64,000 nucleotides of DNA, from contig NC_080069.1 in NCBI RefSeq assembly GCF_949987535.1, positions 45,435,269 to 45,499,268 of the forward strand, read 5' to 3'. A program made the position numbers and the translations under genes. The notes below the pieces were generated by a model. The model saw only the letters and a list, made by a program, of their open reading frames with translations. It was not told the origin of the DNA and did no database searches. Origin of the DNA: Balaenoptera acutorostrata. Taxonomy: Eukaryota > Chordata > Mammalia > Artiodactyla > Balaenopteridae. Shown in pieces: positions 37,156-49,529 of this stretch; within the stretch, counting starts at the first letter, position 1; each line of letters starts with the position of its first letter.

Positions 37156-38189
37156 AGATTAATATTACTTATTTTTTATTATTCATATTATGTTTGGATT
37201 TTATATGAGGAAGGTAAGCTGTGTGCACACTTCAAGGCCTGATTCAGTTGGCTTTTTAATTTGCTTTTAGCCTCTAATTTCCTAAAGTTTCTGTTAATGG
37301 ATTCAGAGAATGTAGCTCATTCTCCATACCCTCATGTAACATTGTTATGATAATTCTTGTTGTTATTTCAAAACCTTTCTTAGTGTTTGCTGTAATGGCA
37401 TTATACTGGTTAAATCAGCACGTGGTAATGATTTACTGATTATAGAACTGAGTTCTGTAGAGGAGTTTAACACATTGCAAAACATTTTCAATTTTGAGCT
37501 ACTGCTAGTAGTACTTTGGTCATTTTTTTTTTATGTGTAAACACTTTGTGTCCTAATGCATTTATCCCAGCTATTACAATTTGTGGGGATGCTTTCGATA
37601 TATAGTTACAAAATATTTTGTTTTGACGTTTTTAGAGAGTTCGATTTCAAAGTCAAGATTAGTTCTTTTAAAATCTTATCTATAAGTAAGTTAAATTGGG
37701 AAAATCATTTTCTTTTAAAACATGTTTCCAGAAAAGACACAGGTATAAACATAACTTAATATTGTCAAATATATTGTAAAACTCTCTGAAATCCAAATAG
37801 ATAACTTTTAGATCCATTGGTTGAATATCCATTCCTAGTAAAATGAGAAGGAATCTCTATGCTGTTGGTGTATTATAATTTTTTCAACGTGTTAGCCTTG
37901 AATAGAACAATCTTACTCTCATTTTGAAACTAGGAATAAGAATAAGATGGCTTGTGAATGGATTAGTGAAAGGATACTTTATTCTACTTATTTTTATATG
38001 GTTTCTTTTCTTTTAAAAATTAATATTAATACATTCATTTATTTCTTCTTTATTTTAATACACATGTGCATGCACGTAAGAAGAGGGAAAGAATCCTAAA
38101 GAATGAATAGGAGGAAGTCTTGGAAAAAGTGTAATTGAGGTTTTTCAAGCTCTGAGAACCGCTTCTGTCAAGACTCATAAATTAGGAAG
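37156..38189. other. No gene seen
   Basis: AT-rich non-coding sequence, no repeat named. Confidence 0.55.
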
Positions 38190-38765
38190 GGTGTACATCT
38201 TTCAAGGGGCTGCACACTGTTTGGCAAATCAGGATGTAGAGCTTGACATGGGTAGTAAGGAAATGAAAAATGATGCTAGCAGCTCATTGCTAGAAACTGA
38301 CAGCTTGGCCGTAGCGTTCCCAACTAAACATAAACAACTTTCTCAGAATACAGTCGATACTCAGACAAGGCCACTCTGTGACCACAATAGAGTAAGACAA
38401 AAAAGGACACTTTGTAACCATAGAAGTAACTAAACATCTCCTTCTCCAGGAAAGCAAGAGTGACTACTGGTTCTTCACTAGTGACAATTCTAGGTCCACT
38501 TTGGACCCTCTGCCTCCTAGATAAAAAATATGAAAATACCCAGTGACTTGTCCCTGCTGACAGCATCCCACCCCCAGTTATCCACAGGTCTCTAAATCCT
38601 GCTTAAATCTCTCAGCATGAATCCACATATTATAATCTGTTCCTAACTCTCTTTTACAGAGACACTTCAGTGTTCCTCTGATGTGTGTTCTCCCTCGTTG
38701 CAAGAAGATAAACCTAAATTTGTTTGGTTACGGGTATGTGGTGGTCATTTGTTGGCAGGCTTTGA
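38190..38765 (+). repeat. Possible ERV1-type LTR
   Basis: The 3' part (TGTTCTCCCTCGTTGCAAGA, a GATAAACCTAA stretch, then TTGGCAGGCTTTGACG) resembles the end of ERV1/MER-type LTRs. No second LTR or internal region was found. Family and limits are tentative. Confidence 0.4.
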
Positions 38766-40029
38766 CGTAGCGACATGAGATGGTCCTGTATTATTAGGCT
38801 AGAATAAGATCATAAAGGCATACTAGAATGTATAATGCCAAGGAAATGGCCCTCTGTCTTTTCTGCTATGGATGGTCATTGGAAGGTACAACAAACAGGA
38901 AAGAACATTACAGAATTGTTGAAACCTTCATTTTGGTGGTAGTTTGGAAGATAAATTGTTTTAGGGGCAAGATTAAAAGGAAATAATTTGGGAGACAGTT
39001 TTAGCAATCTTGACAAGAGGTGATGAAGACCACAATTAAAGACTGACAGTGTGAATATAAAGTAAACAGAGAGGAAAAGGGCAGTGCTCAGTAACTGATT
39101 CTAGTGATGCCATTTACTAAAAGGCAGTGTGTAAGGGACAGCTTTGGGGAAGGTTAGATGATTAGTTGAGTAGGAGTTACTTGTGAGACTAGAGTTTGAT
39201 AGTACAGGCAGCAACTCAGTCCATTGATCTGAAACTCAGGAGAGATATTTGGGTTGGAAAACAGATTTGGTTGCTACCAGCAGAGAGATGACAATTACAG
39301 CCATTTAATTTTTATGTGACATTTAGTTATATCCTGAATGAACCCAGAAGGCTCTGCTATTCTAGTTTTTGCTGTCTCCTTCTAGCAATTAACTAATTGA
39401 TGCATTCGATTGTAAAACACTGAGTGAAGTTGAACAGGATAATTTGTACCTGCCTTAAGAAGGCAAATAAACTAGATCAGGCAATTCATAAATACAACTC
39501 AGCTATGAGGTAAGATAATAAACACTCTATCCTGTTCATGAATCCAGGTTGTCAGGCAGGAATGACCTGAGGGGTAGATTGCTCAGCTAATTTCTCAGAT
39601 CCAACCAAGCCCATGGCAATGGTGAGGATAAGATGAATAGACGCGTAAGTGGAAGATTTCTCTGTGAAAGGAGTTTAATCCTTCTTCCTTTTCCAGGGGA
39701 GATGACGTACATGAATGAGTAATAGTTGATAATTCCCAAGGTGTAGCTGTGGGGAGGAGAATGTTAGTAATCCATAGTCAGAGGATTTTCAGTAATTATT
39801 CATTTCCACATTCATTCCACTCTGAAGAATTTCTTTAAGACAGCCGGTATCTTGAAGGGCACATGGATTCTTCCAGAATAAAACATTGTTAGTCCATGAT
39901 TAGGCAAAGCCTTTCTATAGCTGGGTTTTGTTGTTGTTTGTATTTTTGTTCCCAGTAGCTGTAAACTATGAACATTTATTGTTTGAGTCGACTTATTTAT
40001 TTTCTTCAGTCACAGCTTTGGACAGTATG

Positions 40030-40245
40030 AGAGTGTGTTATAGGTATAACAATATTGGACATTCATGCATACTTTACATACATTGTTATATTTAATTGTT
40101 ATCCCAATCTCATGAGTTAGGTAACAATTTCATCCTGATTTTGGGGTTGACATAACTGGGGTTTAGAGGAATTGTTCATTATGATATAGCATAGTAGATG
40201 TTGGAACTGTCTTTAGTGGTAGAACTCTTTAGTACTACACCTTCA
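40030..40245 (+). repeat. MIR SINE fossil
   Basis: Text such as TACTTTACATACATTGTTAT followed by CCCAATCTCATGAGTTAGGT and GGGGTTTAGAGGAATTGTTC follows the MIR 3'-half pattern. Diverged. Confidence 0.55.
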
Positions 40246-40818
40246 TTTACATACTACAAAAATTAGTGCATAGTCTTCTGATAAGGAAAAAAATGTCACC
40301 AACGTAATCATTATATTGTTCTTATTTGATAGTAGTATTTATTATAATTTGCTTCTAGGTTTCGATTGGTTTCAAAATATAATCATTGCCTGCCAGAGAA
40401 TATAAATTAATCGCTGACATTTTAGATAGTATTGTGGTTTCAGTTTCTCACTGAATGCAGTATCATAATCATCCTCTCTCTTTTATCACATCTTAAAATT
40501 GGAGAATCCTTTTATTATCTTTTATAATTACTCTCCCTTTCAGGTATGTTCTCTTGAACAACAGAAAGCTTTGACATGGATATATTAACCATTTCATTTT
40601 CTACTGTTTATTTGATTTTAATCCTTATAGCCTGAGAAAAGTTCTCCTTCATCTATAACCTCACACCCTGCTTCTCCTTAGGTCACATTTGGCATCTTAT
40701 CTGTGAACCTTGTTTTTAAAACTCAGTTTCCTGGACTCCACATTTTAAATACTGAATCGGAGTCTCTAGGGATGAAGCCAGTGAATCTGGAATTTTAACA
40801 GGATTCTGAGTAAGTTTT

Positions 40819-41113
40819 TTTTAAAAAATTAATTAATTTATTTATTTATGGCTGTGTTGGGTCTTCGTTTCTGTGCGAGGGCTTTCTCTAGTTGCAGCGA
40901 GCGGGGGCCACTCTTCATCGCGGTGCGCGGGCCTCTCACTATCGCGGCCTCTCTCGTTGCAGAGCATGGGCTCTAGACGCGCAGGCTCAGTAGTTGTGGC
41001 TCACGGGCCTAGTTGCTCCGTGGCATGTGGGATCTTCCCAGACCAGGGCTCGAACCCCGTGTCCCCTGCATTGGCAGGCAGATTCTCAACCACTGCGCCA
41101 CCAGGGAAGCCCC
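40819..41113 (-). mobile_element. CHR-2-type SINE
   Basis: Reverse-complement copy: a T-rich tail on the left and CCACCAGGGAAGCCCC at the right. The B box is present as GGGCTCGAACC. A perfect 13-bp duplication, CTGAGTAAGTTTT, lies at 40806-40818 and 41114-41126. The open frames across it on the plus strand are antisense by-products of the GC-rich body. Confidence 0.95.
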
Positions 41114-41126
41114 CTGAGTAAGTTTT

Positions 41127-42958
41127 ATGTACACTATAGTTTGATGATCACAGCTCTAAGGAGAGATGGTTGGACATATTTTCTAGATGTTTTACCCAGC
41201 TGCTAATCTTTAACTATATGATGAAAATAACAAAACATTTGGTTTTGTTCTCTCTGAAATTGCAAATAATACATTATCACTCCACATTCCTTACAATATT
41301 GCAAGATATTTTTGGTAGCACATAATTAGTACATTAGTATAATCATACATATAAAACTCAAGTGTGAAAAGATGTATTTTATGTAACATATGATTCAGTG
41401 TTAGAATTCATTAACATGAACTAACACTTTAAAGAACAAAGAAGACTCCCAGCCATGGACACAGGGGATAAAAGTTCAATGCTGAAAGGCGGAAGGAGAT
41501 GATACCAGGTATTTCTTACCATATCATCGGAAAAAGAGTTTTTCTTTATTTCATAACTAGCCCAACTGAAAGGTGCGGGGGAATGGTAATACAATTAAAT
41601 AAACCAAAGGCATCATGACTCAGTTGGTCAATTTCCTTAGAAGAAAACAAATAATTAGTCTTGCCACTTTCAAAACCAGTGTAAACATAAAATTACTTAC
41701 AGTGAATAAAATGAATACAAAGGATATGTTGGTTTCGTATTATGGTTAGGTAAGGAAATGAAAAAGACATAGAGATAACAAGCAGGAAAGGGAAGCCATA
41801 GAGGCAGAAAATGAGAGTGCAAAGATAGGGAGGCTTCTGTGTTAGCAAGGGCAAAAGAGGCAAACTTCTGCAGAGATTAATAATTGCTGCACAAGATCCA
41901 TTTCCTCCCTCTTCTTTAGTAGAAGATCCTGAGTATTACTTAAGTACTCAGTGTTCTCAGCTAAGTGACAACATTTCCCATTCTCTCTTGTGTCAGCATA
42001 TATATTGAGACAAAATTTGAGCCAACGTGATATCAGGAAACCACAGATGTTGGCTAATGGAGTTTCCCTAGTTGGGAGAAGCACTCTTTAGTCTTCCGTT
42101 CTTCCTCTGTCCTGTTGCCTGAATTGGGATGTGGTGGACAGAGCTCCAGAAGTTCTCTTGTACCATGAACTATACTTGGGTACAGACACCAAGTGAGGGT
42201 GTGGCAACAGAATGATAGGAAGAACTCCATCTCCATGATGATGCTCACACCAACCCTGTACTGCCCACATCAGGGATTTTTATGTGAAAGAGAAACTCTG
42301 TCTTTATTTGGCCTCTGTAGCTTTTGTGGTTTGTTAGTTATTTGAAGGTGAAACAATTTGAGCTGAACAAAAGGTAGACACCAAAGAAAATAAATCACAA
42401 TTTTTACTTAATGTTTCCCATCTTTTCATAGGGGTACTACAACTGACCTTACCACAACCAAAATCCTAGCCCTAACTTTGGCTTTAAACTCAGTTGTTTA
42501 GCAATTCTAACAGTAGAGGGAAGGCATCATATAGACTCATATCCAGGGAAAGCTATCCTACTTTGAAGAATCTGTGAAGAGACTTGAAGAAGGGTGGCAC
42601 TTTAGAGTTTCTGCTCTCTAATTTAGTTCTTCTATTTAATATCATTAATAAAGTTCTCGGTCAGTAACTTTAATTCCTCCAACAAACCATTGCTGACTCA
42701 TATCCAGTACACAGTTGCCTGAGAATCCCAGACAAAATCCTACTGGTATAGGTCCTGCTTTTCTTCGTTACACTTTTCAAGCAGCTACTTTATAGTTTAC
42801 CCTTACTAGCATGACCATTATCTCTTACATTCTGAAAGTGCTCTTTCAGAAAAAATCAATGAGGAAAGACCCCAAAGCAGTGAAATAAGGCCCTCAATCT
42901 TAATAGCTGCTATAATATGGACATTTCTGAATGAGCTGTGTGTATTTTTTATTGGTAG
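41127..42958. other. No gene seen
   Basis: Non-coding sequence. The minus-strand frames at 41842-42270 are short, overlap each other and have no family resemblance. Confidence 0.5.
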
Positions 42959-43061
42959 TGACAATAGATAGAGATGACCCATACTTGGCATACGAGAAAT
43001 TGACTAAAAGTCAAATTGTTAGATTTCTTCCAGACATGAGGGAAAGGCTACAGAACCAACG
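42959..43061 (+). other. Candidate protein-coding exon (unidentified)
   Basis: A TTTTTTATTGGTAG acceptor-like run ends at 42958. The open stretch that follows reads DRDDPYLAYEKLTKSQIVRF and then LPDMRERLQNQ, a charged, helix-prone, gene-like composition. A GT (43062-43063, CAACG|GTTTGT) gives a weak donor. Length is 103 nt, with phases of 1 in and 2 out. I do not recognise the protein. If real it would make the window part of an intron-rich gene on the plus strand. A chance open frame remains possible. Confidence 0.3.
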
Positions 43062-44397
43062 GTTTGTTCTTTCCATAATTGCAGTGTTTGTTTTGTTCTG
43101 TATAATTTTTTGTAGACTTAACTAATTCATAGTTATATAATGATATTTTGCATCTGAGGTATCTACAAATTTTCCCAAGTCTGCTAATATGATTACTAGA
43201 AGATGTAATTAAAGATAGTGATGAACAAATATTTTGTCTCTGTAACCCTAGTACTAAAAACATTTACTAGACAATGTAATTGGAAATACATTTTCAACAA
43301 ATTAGGAACATATTAAAATAACAAGAGATAGCCAAGTGCAAAATTCATATGAACTCATAAAAGAGCCACACTAGAAATATAAATATCATTCAAATGGAAA
43401 TCAAATGCATATAGTGGCTTTATTCATAATTAACACAAGAAAACAGGCATCTGTATGTTTACTGTGATTTAAAGAAATATAAAATAGTTACTTTATCAGC
43501 TAAATTATTTCTGAAATCCAAAAATAGAGAGACTTAAATACCAGAGCATTCCACTGAGCACAAGCGATTGAATTCATGTTTTCATCTTTGCTTTCTCCCA
43601 ATACTTACAAATATTACTACAGTAAAATAATAGATGTGCCAAGACCAAGAGAATGAGAGCGGGTATATCTGTGGAACATATCTGTGGAAGTGGGGAAAGA
43701 GGTAGATAAGTGTTCAGTGATTTAAATGATCAGAATATTTGAAATCCAAGCAAGTGGTCAGGAAAGTGCAGAAGAGAGGAGATTCGCACTACCAACCACA
43801 GAAAGGCTCAGATACAGGAGGCAGCAGGGATCTTCACGAGTGGAGGTCCAGGTGGAGAGGATTTTTTAAAACTTTGTAGAAGATGCTGTTAGTTATTTGA
43901 CCCCTTTTCATACCTTTTTTACCTGGCAGCTACCCTTGCTCAGTGCCAGCAGAAGGAGGTTCACTCTGTCAACACTCAAACGAGAGGGAATCCGGACTCT
44001 GGGATATCAGTAACAGATGATAAAAGGGGTATTAAATAAAATTCAATATACAGAACTATGAGATTCACTAGCCCATTTCTACAATACCTGGAACTGTCAG
44101 GCTTAAAATCCCTAATTAGTAGACTGAAGGATTCATTTCTGGAAAAAAAGCCTATATAAGATAATATGTTCTTAAAGATACTGACAGGAAGAGGTCCGCC
44201 ATCAAAATACCTAGTAGCCCAGAGCTCTGCATCACCCACCAGTCTGCAAGCCCTATACGTATATTCAGAACTTCCCGTATGCGTCCCAGTGCTTCCTACT
44301 AAATAGGAATTCATAGCAAAGAATGACAAGAAATTTAAGTAAAGAGTTGAATATGAAAGACAAACATCAAAATGAAGAGGTATAAAGGAAATGATGG

Positions 44398-44399
<2 letters not shown>
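43062..44399. other. No gene seen
   Basis: AT-rich non-coding sequence. The minus-strand frame 43976-44446 depends on translating the (TA)n repeat and is not a gene. Confidence 0.55.

Positions 44400-44440
<41 letters not shown>
44400..44440. repeat. (TA)n microsatellite, about 20 units
   Basis: An uninterrupted run of alternating TA over about 41 bp. Confidence 0.97.
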
Positions 44441-44443
<3 letters not shown>

Positions 44444-44794
44444 CAAGAAACAGGAATAAACATTTATATCTATCTATCCATCTTTTCACAGAGGAAATGA
44501 GAAAATATTCCATGACATGAGAAATAAGATGACAAAGGTAAAAGTTTAAAAGATAACACAAAGATTTTTTTGATATTTAAAATATTATAGCAGAAATTAA
44601 AAATAAAATAATTGTAAATGAAATTGAGATATTTTCTCAAAGAGTAGGAAAAAAGGCCATGTGATGGTAAGTAGAAGCAAAAAATAATATTAGGGAATAA
44701 ATATAGGTAGTCTAGCATCTGAATGATAGAAGTCCCAGAAAGAGAAGACTAAGAAAATGTAGGGCAGATAATTATGAAACAAATAATTAAAAAA

Positions 44795-45110
44795 AATTTT
44801 TTGTGTGTGTGTCTGTGTTGGGTCTTCGTTGCTACGCACAGGCTTTCTCTAGTTGAGGCAAGTGGGGACTACTCTTTGTTATGGTGTGCAGGCTTCTCGT
44901 TGCAGTGGCTTCTCTTGTTGCGGAGCACGGGCCCTAGGCATGCGGGCTTCAGTAGTTGTGGCTTGCGAGCTCTAGAGTGCAGGCTCAGTAGTTGTGGCAC
45001 ACTGGCTTAGTTGCTTCGTGGCATGCGGGATCTTCCCGGACCAGGGCTCGAACCTGTGTCCCCTGCATTGACAGGCAGATTCTTAACCACTGTGCCACCA
45101 GGGAAGTCCC
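44795..45110 (-). mobile_element. CHR-2-type SINE
   Basis: Reverse-complement copy with the tRNA-like head at the right (CCACCAGGGAAGTCCC) and the body and tail toward the left. It has many substitutions relative to the other copies, so it is probably older. Clear target-site duplications were not found. A 17-nt T-run follows on the right. Confidence 0.92.
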
Positions 45111-45169
45111 TTTTTTTTTTTTTTTAAAGAACTGAATAACGTGCATCTCCAGATTAAATGGGTCCAATG

Positions 45170-45194
45170 AGAGGGAGAGGGAGAGAGAGAGAGA
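45170..45194. repeat. (GA)n-rich simple repeat
   Basis: GAGAGGGAGAGGGAGAGAGA followed by GAGAG; purine-only run of about 25 bp. Confidence 0.9.
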
Positions 45195-46472
45195 ATGAAC
45201 AAATATTTGAAATAAAAATGGTATCCAGTGTCTCCAAAAGCCATACTGGAATCTCGAAGAAAGTGGATTAATTACTTTAAAACACAGAAGGGGAATAGTT
45301 TTGAACCTAGAAATCTCTACTTGACCAAGAAACCAAATAATTCTAAGAGTAGGTTGAAGACATTTTTCAGACATACAAGATACCTAAAACTGAACTCTCT
45401 TGCACTTTTTCCAAGGACTCTACTGAAAGAGGCACTCCAGCAAGATGAGATAAGGAATTAAAAGGGTGAAATATATTTTAAGAAACAGAGGATTAGTACT
45501 GTAATTAGGAAAGAATCTCCACCCAAAGTGGAAACTTGAGAGCCCAGGAAGACAACTTTGCACTGAGTTTGGAGAACCAGCCTCTCAAATTTGAGCAGAA
45601 GGATAAAGGACTCCAGAAGGAATATTTTCAAAAAGAAAACACATCAAATAGGATCTGTGATGATTTTTAATGTTTTTCAGGGGAAGTTTATAATTATGAA
45701 AGATAGTTTGGAGGTCAGTTACTGATGCATTAAGATACAAAGAACAAAGCAAACAAAATAGAAGTAACTATTACTTCAAGGAAAATAAAACTCAATACAC
45801 AAAAAGAGAATGAAATCATGGTATACTTCAGCAATGCATTTTATTTACAATGTAATAATGACATTGACACCACACACTGACTTTAACAAACATTATTATG
45901 TTACTCTGTTGGGAGATGGAGGAATGGGAAGGATGCTGTGGCGCTTACTGTGCAAGAGACCAGTGAAATCCACACTGAATATTTTTAAAAACTGAAAATC
46001 AAGAAACAACAGGATAAACCTGTTGTTTAGAAACATGTAGTTAAATAACAAATTATCAGCTAAAGGAGTTAAAAGGGGCGGCCTGTGAGGAAGAGAAATA
46101 GTGAGAAAGAGTAAGTGGTTTTCATAAAAATGTCTTGTAGTTTTACTTGACAACTTTCAATATTTTCATTTATAATTCTAAATACAAACACAAATATCAA
46201 ATAAAAAGGCGTAAACACTCCTTTTGTGAATACGTTTTAAGGCTGTCATGCCTTTGTCATTTGGAGTGCTCAGTACTTTCAGCTACTTCCTAACATTGCT
46301 TTGTTCAGAGAAGTGGGAGCAAGGAAGAAGGGGACAGTGTCTCTGGAGGAGAGCAGAAGATGAAGACACAGCAATACACGTTTCATACTTTCTACAATAA
46401 CTTACCCTTGTCCTGCTTAGGCCTCTTATTTATTATTTAATGATAAAAGACCAAACCTAATTCACTAAATTA
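45195..46472. other. No gene seen
   Basis: AT-rich non-coding sequence. Short open frames only. Confidence 0.55.
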
Positions 46473-46485
46473 AAAATAGCAAGCC

Positions 46486-46773
46486 CAGGGGACTTCCCTG
46501 GTGGCGCAGTGGTTAAGAATCCACCTGCCAGTGCAGGGGACATGGGTTCGAGCCCTGGTCTGGGAAGATCCCACATGCCGCGGAGCAGCTAAGCCCATGC
46601 GCCACAACTACTGAGGCTGAGTGCCACAACTACTGAAGCGCGCATGTCTAGAGCCCGTGCTCCGCAACAGGAGAAGCAACCGCAATGAAGAGTAGCCCCC
46701 ACTAGCCACAACTAGAGAAAACCCGTGCACAACAACGAAGACCCAACACAGCCAAAAATAAATTAATTAGAAC
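46486..46773 (+). mobile_element. CHR-2-type SINE, internally shortened
   Basis: Head GGGGACTTCCCTGGTGGCGC with A and B boxes. The body is shorter than the full-length copies, lacking some of the internal ACAACTACTGAGCC units. The tail abuts the right duplication directly. A perfect 13-bp duplication, AAAATAGCAAGCC, lies at 46473-46485 and 46774-46786. Confidence 0.95.
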
Positions 46774-46893
46774 AAAATAGCAAGCCACTTTTTAAAATTA
46801 AGAAATACTGCTAAATGCCAGAAAACATTGAAATCTTTCTAAAACCTTAAATATATACAATAATTATATTATTAGGCAATATGGTTTTCTTTT

Positions 46894-47152
46894 TTTAATA
46901 ATTTTTATTGGAGTATAGGTGATTTACAATGTTGTGTTAGTTTCAGGTGTACAGTAAAGTGAATCAGTTATACGTATACATATATCCACTCTTTTTTTTT
47001 TTTTTTAAGATTCTTTTTGCATATAGGCCATTACAGAGTATTGAGTAGAGTTCCCTGTGTGATACAGCAGGTTCTTATTAGTTATCTGTTTATACATGGT
47101 AGTCTGTATATGTCAATCCCAATCTCCCAATTTATCCCTCCCCCCCATCCCC
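46894..47152 (-). mobile_element. LINE-1 3' UTR fragment
   Basis: The complement of an L1 3' end: a TTTTTATTGGAGTATAGGTG start on the left and the TGATACAGCAGGTTCTTATT block inside. An internal T-run (46993-47007) interrupts it. Target-site duplication TGGTTTTCTTTT at 46882-46893 and 47153-47164. Confidence 0.9.
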
Positions 47153-47164
47153 TGGTTTTCTTTT

Positions 47165-48102
47165 GTTTGACCATTGCACACTATACAAAGCGACCCAAAG
47201 TAGGACTCTGGCTTTTACAATTACTTTGAATTATTCTGCACTGTGGCAGAATAATTTAGTTATTATCATCAGGGCTTTTTAAAAAAATCATGCCTGTTCT
47301 TATGTTAGCATTTTTATGCCACCTTCCTTTGGCAATCAATATTAATTCTATTTCAAAGCATGATAGGATAATCAATCCAAGAGTTATTTTTTCCAAGGGT
47401 TGCCTCCATAAAAATTTTTGAGAATCACTGCCACAGTCCTGGGTCTTTCCTTACATTTGCTATACATTTCTCAGTCTGAAAAAGGAGCCTATTACCATGA
47501 ACGTAACAACGAGCATCTAAAGTTTTGACTCAGACAATTCACTGCACTGTGAACGAATATGAAAGTGTAGAAAGAACTGTAAAGAAAATCTGGTTAACTT
47601 AAACCAGTAGCTCCCCAAAGTGGTCCTTGTACTAGCTGTATCAGAAGCTCCTGGAAGTTCTTATTTAAAATAGATTTAGAGCTTATCCCATAACTATAAG
47701 ACCACAACTTTTTTGAGTGTGATCTGGTAACCGATAGATAACAGTTGAGATGTTTCAAACTACCTGCTTAGACTGAAATTATTTTTGTGTTTAACAAAGC
47801 CTTTGTTTACATTTAATTATATTAAACCCTGAATAATAATTGGGGCTATTTAGTTTCTGTGACAGTTTTAATGTCGTTACTGCATAAGCCACAGCCATAA
47901 TGGCTGAAGGTAGATCTTCCCTAGAGATACAACTTTAAAGCCCAAGAAACCACAGAAACCACAGGAAAAAAATGATTGCTTTAATTTGTCACTGAGCTTT
48001 GAGCTCTTGCCTTTTTTTTTTTTTTTTTTAGAAATAGGAATTCATCCTCTAGGCTTTCAGGTTATTTTTTCAAGCTACAATTCACTTTTCAGAACCACAA
48101 AT
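47165..48102. other. No gene seen
   Basis: Non-coding sequence with a long T-run near 48,013-48,030. Confidence 0.55.
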
Positions 48103-48110
48103 GAATGTCT

Positions 48111-49521
48111 CTCCATCTGTTTGTGTTGTCTTTGATTTCTTTCATGAGTAACTTATAGTTTTGTGCGTACAGGTCTTTTGCCTCCTTAGGTAGGTTTATT
48201 CCTAGGTATTTTATTCTTTTTGTCGCAATGGTGAATGGGATTGTTTCCCTCATTTCTCTTTCTGATTTTTCATTGTTAGTTTATAGGAATGCAAGAGATT
48301 TCTCTATTAATTTTGTATCCTGTGACTTTACTAAATTCATTGATTAGCTCTAGTAGTTACCTGATGGCATCTTTAGGATTTTCTGTGTATAGTGTCATGT
48401 CATCTGCAAACAGTGACAGTTTTACTTCTTCTTTGCCAATTTGGATTCCTTTTATTTCTTTTTCTTCACTGATTGCCGTGGTTAGGACTTCCAAAACTAT
48501 GTTGAATAATAGTGGCAAGAGTGAGCACCCTTGTCTTGTTCCTGATTTTAGAGGAAATGCTTTCAGTTTTTCACCATTGAGAATAATGTCCTGGACTTTT
48601 GTTTTTTGGAATGTTTTTAATCACAGTTGCAATTTCAGTACTTGTGGTTGGTCTGTTTATATTTTCTATTTCTTCCTGGTTCAGTCTTGGAAGGTTATAC
48701 CTTTCTAAGAATTTGTCCATTTCTTCCAGGTTGTCCATTTTATTGGCATAGAATTGCTTGTAGTAGTCTCTTATGACCCTCATGGATTGTTGGTGGGAAT
48801 GTAAATTGATACAGCCACTATGGTGAACAGTATGGAGATTCCTTAAAAAACTAAAAATAGAACTACCATATGACCCAGTAATCCCACTACTGGGCATATA
48901 CCCAGAGAAAACCATAATTCAAAAAGACACATGCACCCCAGTGTTCATTGCAGCACTACTTACAATAGCCAGGACATGGAAGCAACCTAAATGTCCATCA
49001 ACAGAGGAATGGATAAAGAAGATGTGGTACATATATACAATGGAATATTACTCAGCCATAAAAATGAACAAAATTGGGTCATTGTAGAGATGTGGATGGA
49101 CCTAGAGTCTGTCACACGAGTGAAGTAAGTCAGAAAGGGAAAAACAACTATGATATATTAACACATATATGTGGAATCTGAGAAAATTGGTATAGATGAT
49201 CTTATTTACAAAGGAGAAATAGAGACACAGACTTAGAGAACAAACATATGGATACCAAAGGGGAAAGGGGGAGGGGGGTGGTGGGATGAATTTGGAGATT
49301 GGGATTGACATATATACACTATTGATACTATGTGTAAAATAGATAACTAATGATAACCTACTGTATAGCACAGGGAACTCTACTCAATGCTCTGTGGTGA
49401 CCTAAATGAGAAGGAAATCCAAAAAAGAGGGGATATATGTATACGTATAGCTGATTCACTTTGCTGTACAGTATAAACTAACACAATATTCTAAAGCATA
49501 TATACTCCAATAAAAAAAAAA
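48111..49521 (+). mobile_element. LINE-1 with inverted 5' segment (twin-primed)
   Basis: 48111 to about 48775 is L1 ORF2 on the minus strand ([13 protein letters not shown]..., [16 protein letters not shown], then reverse-transcriptase-region text). From about 48,780 the sequence switches to the plus-strand ORF2 C-terminus and 3' UTR, ending in an A-run (49512-49521). GAATGTCT at 48103-48110 and 49522-49529 flanks the whole block. An inverted 5' part joined to a direct 3' part inside one pair of duplications is the classic twin-priming product. The inverted part also has an internal deletion near 48,590. Confidence 0.88.
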
Positions 49522-49529
49522 GAATGTCT

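Noticed and set aside
43976..44446. 156-codon minus-strand frame
   Set aside because: Its start depends on reading through the (TA)n microsatellite (alternating Tyr-Ile). The remainder has no family resemblance.
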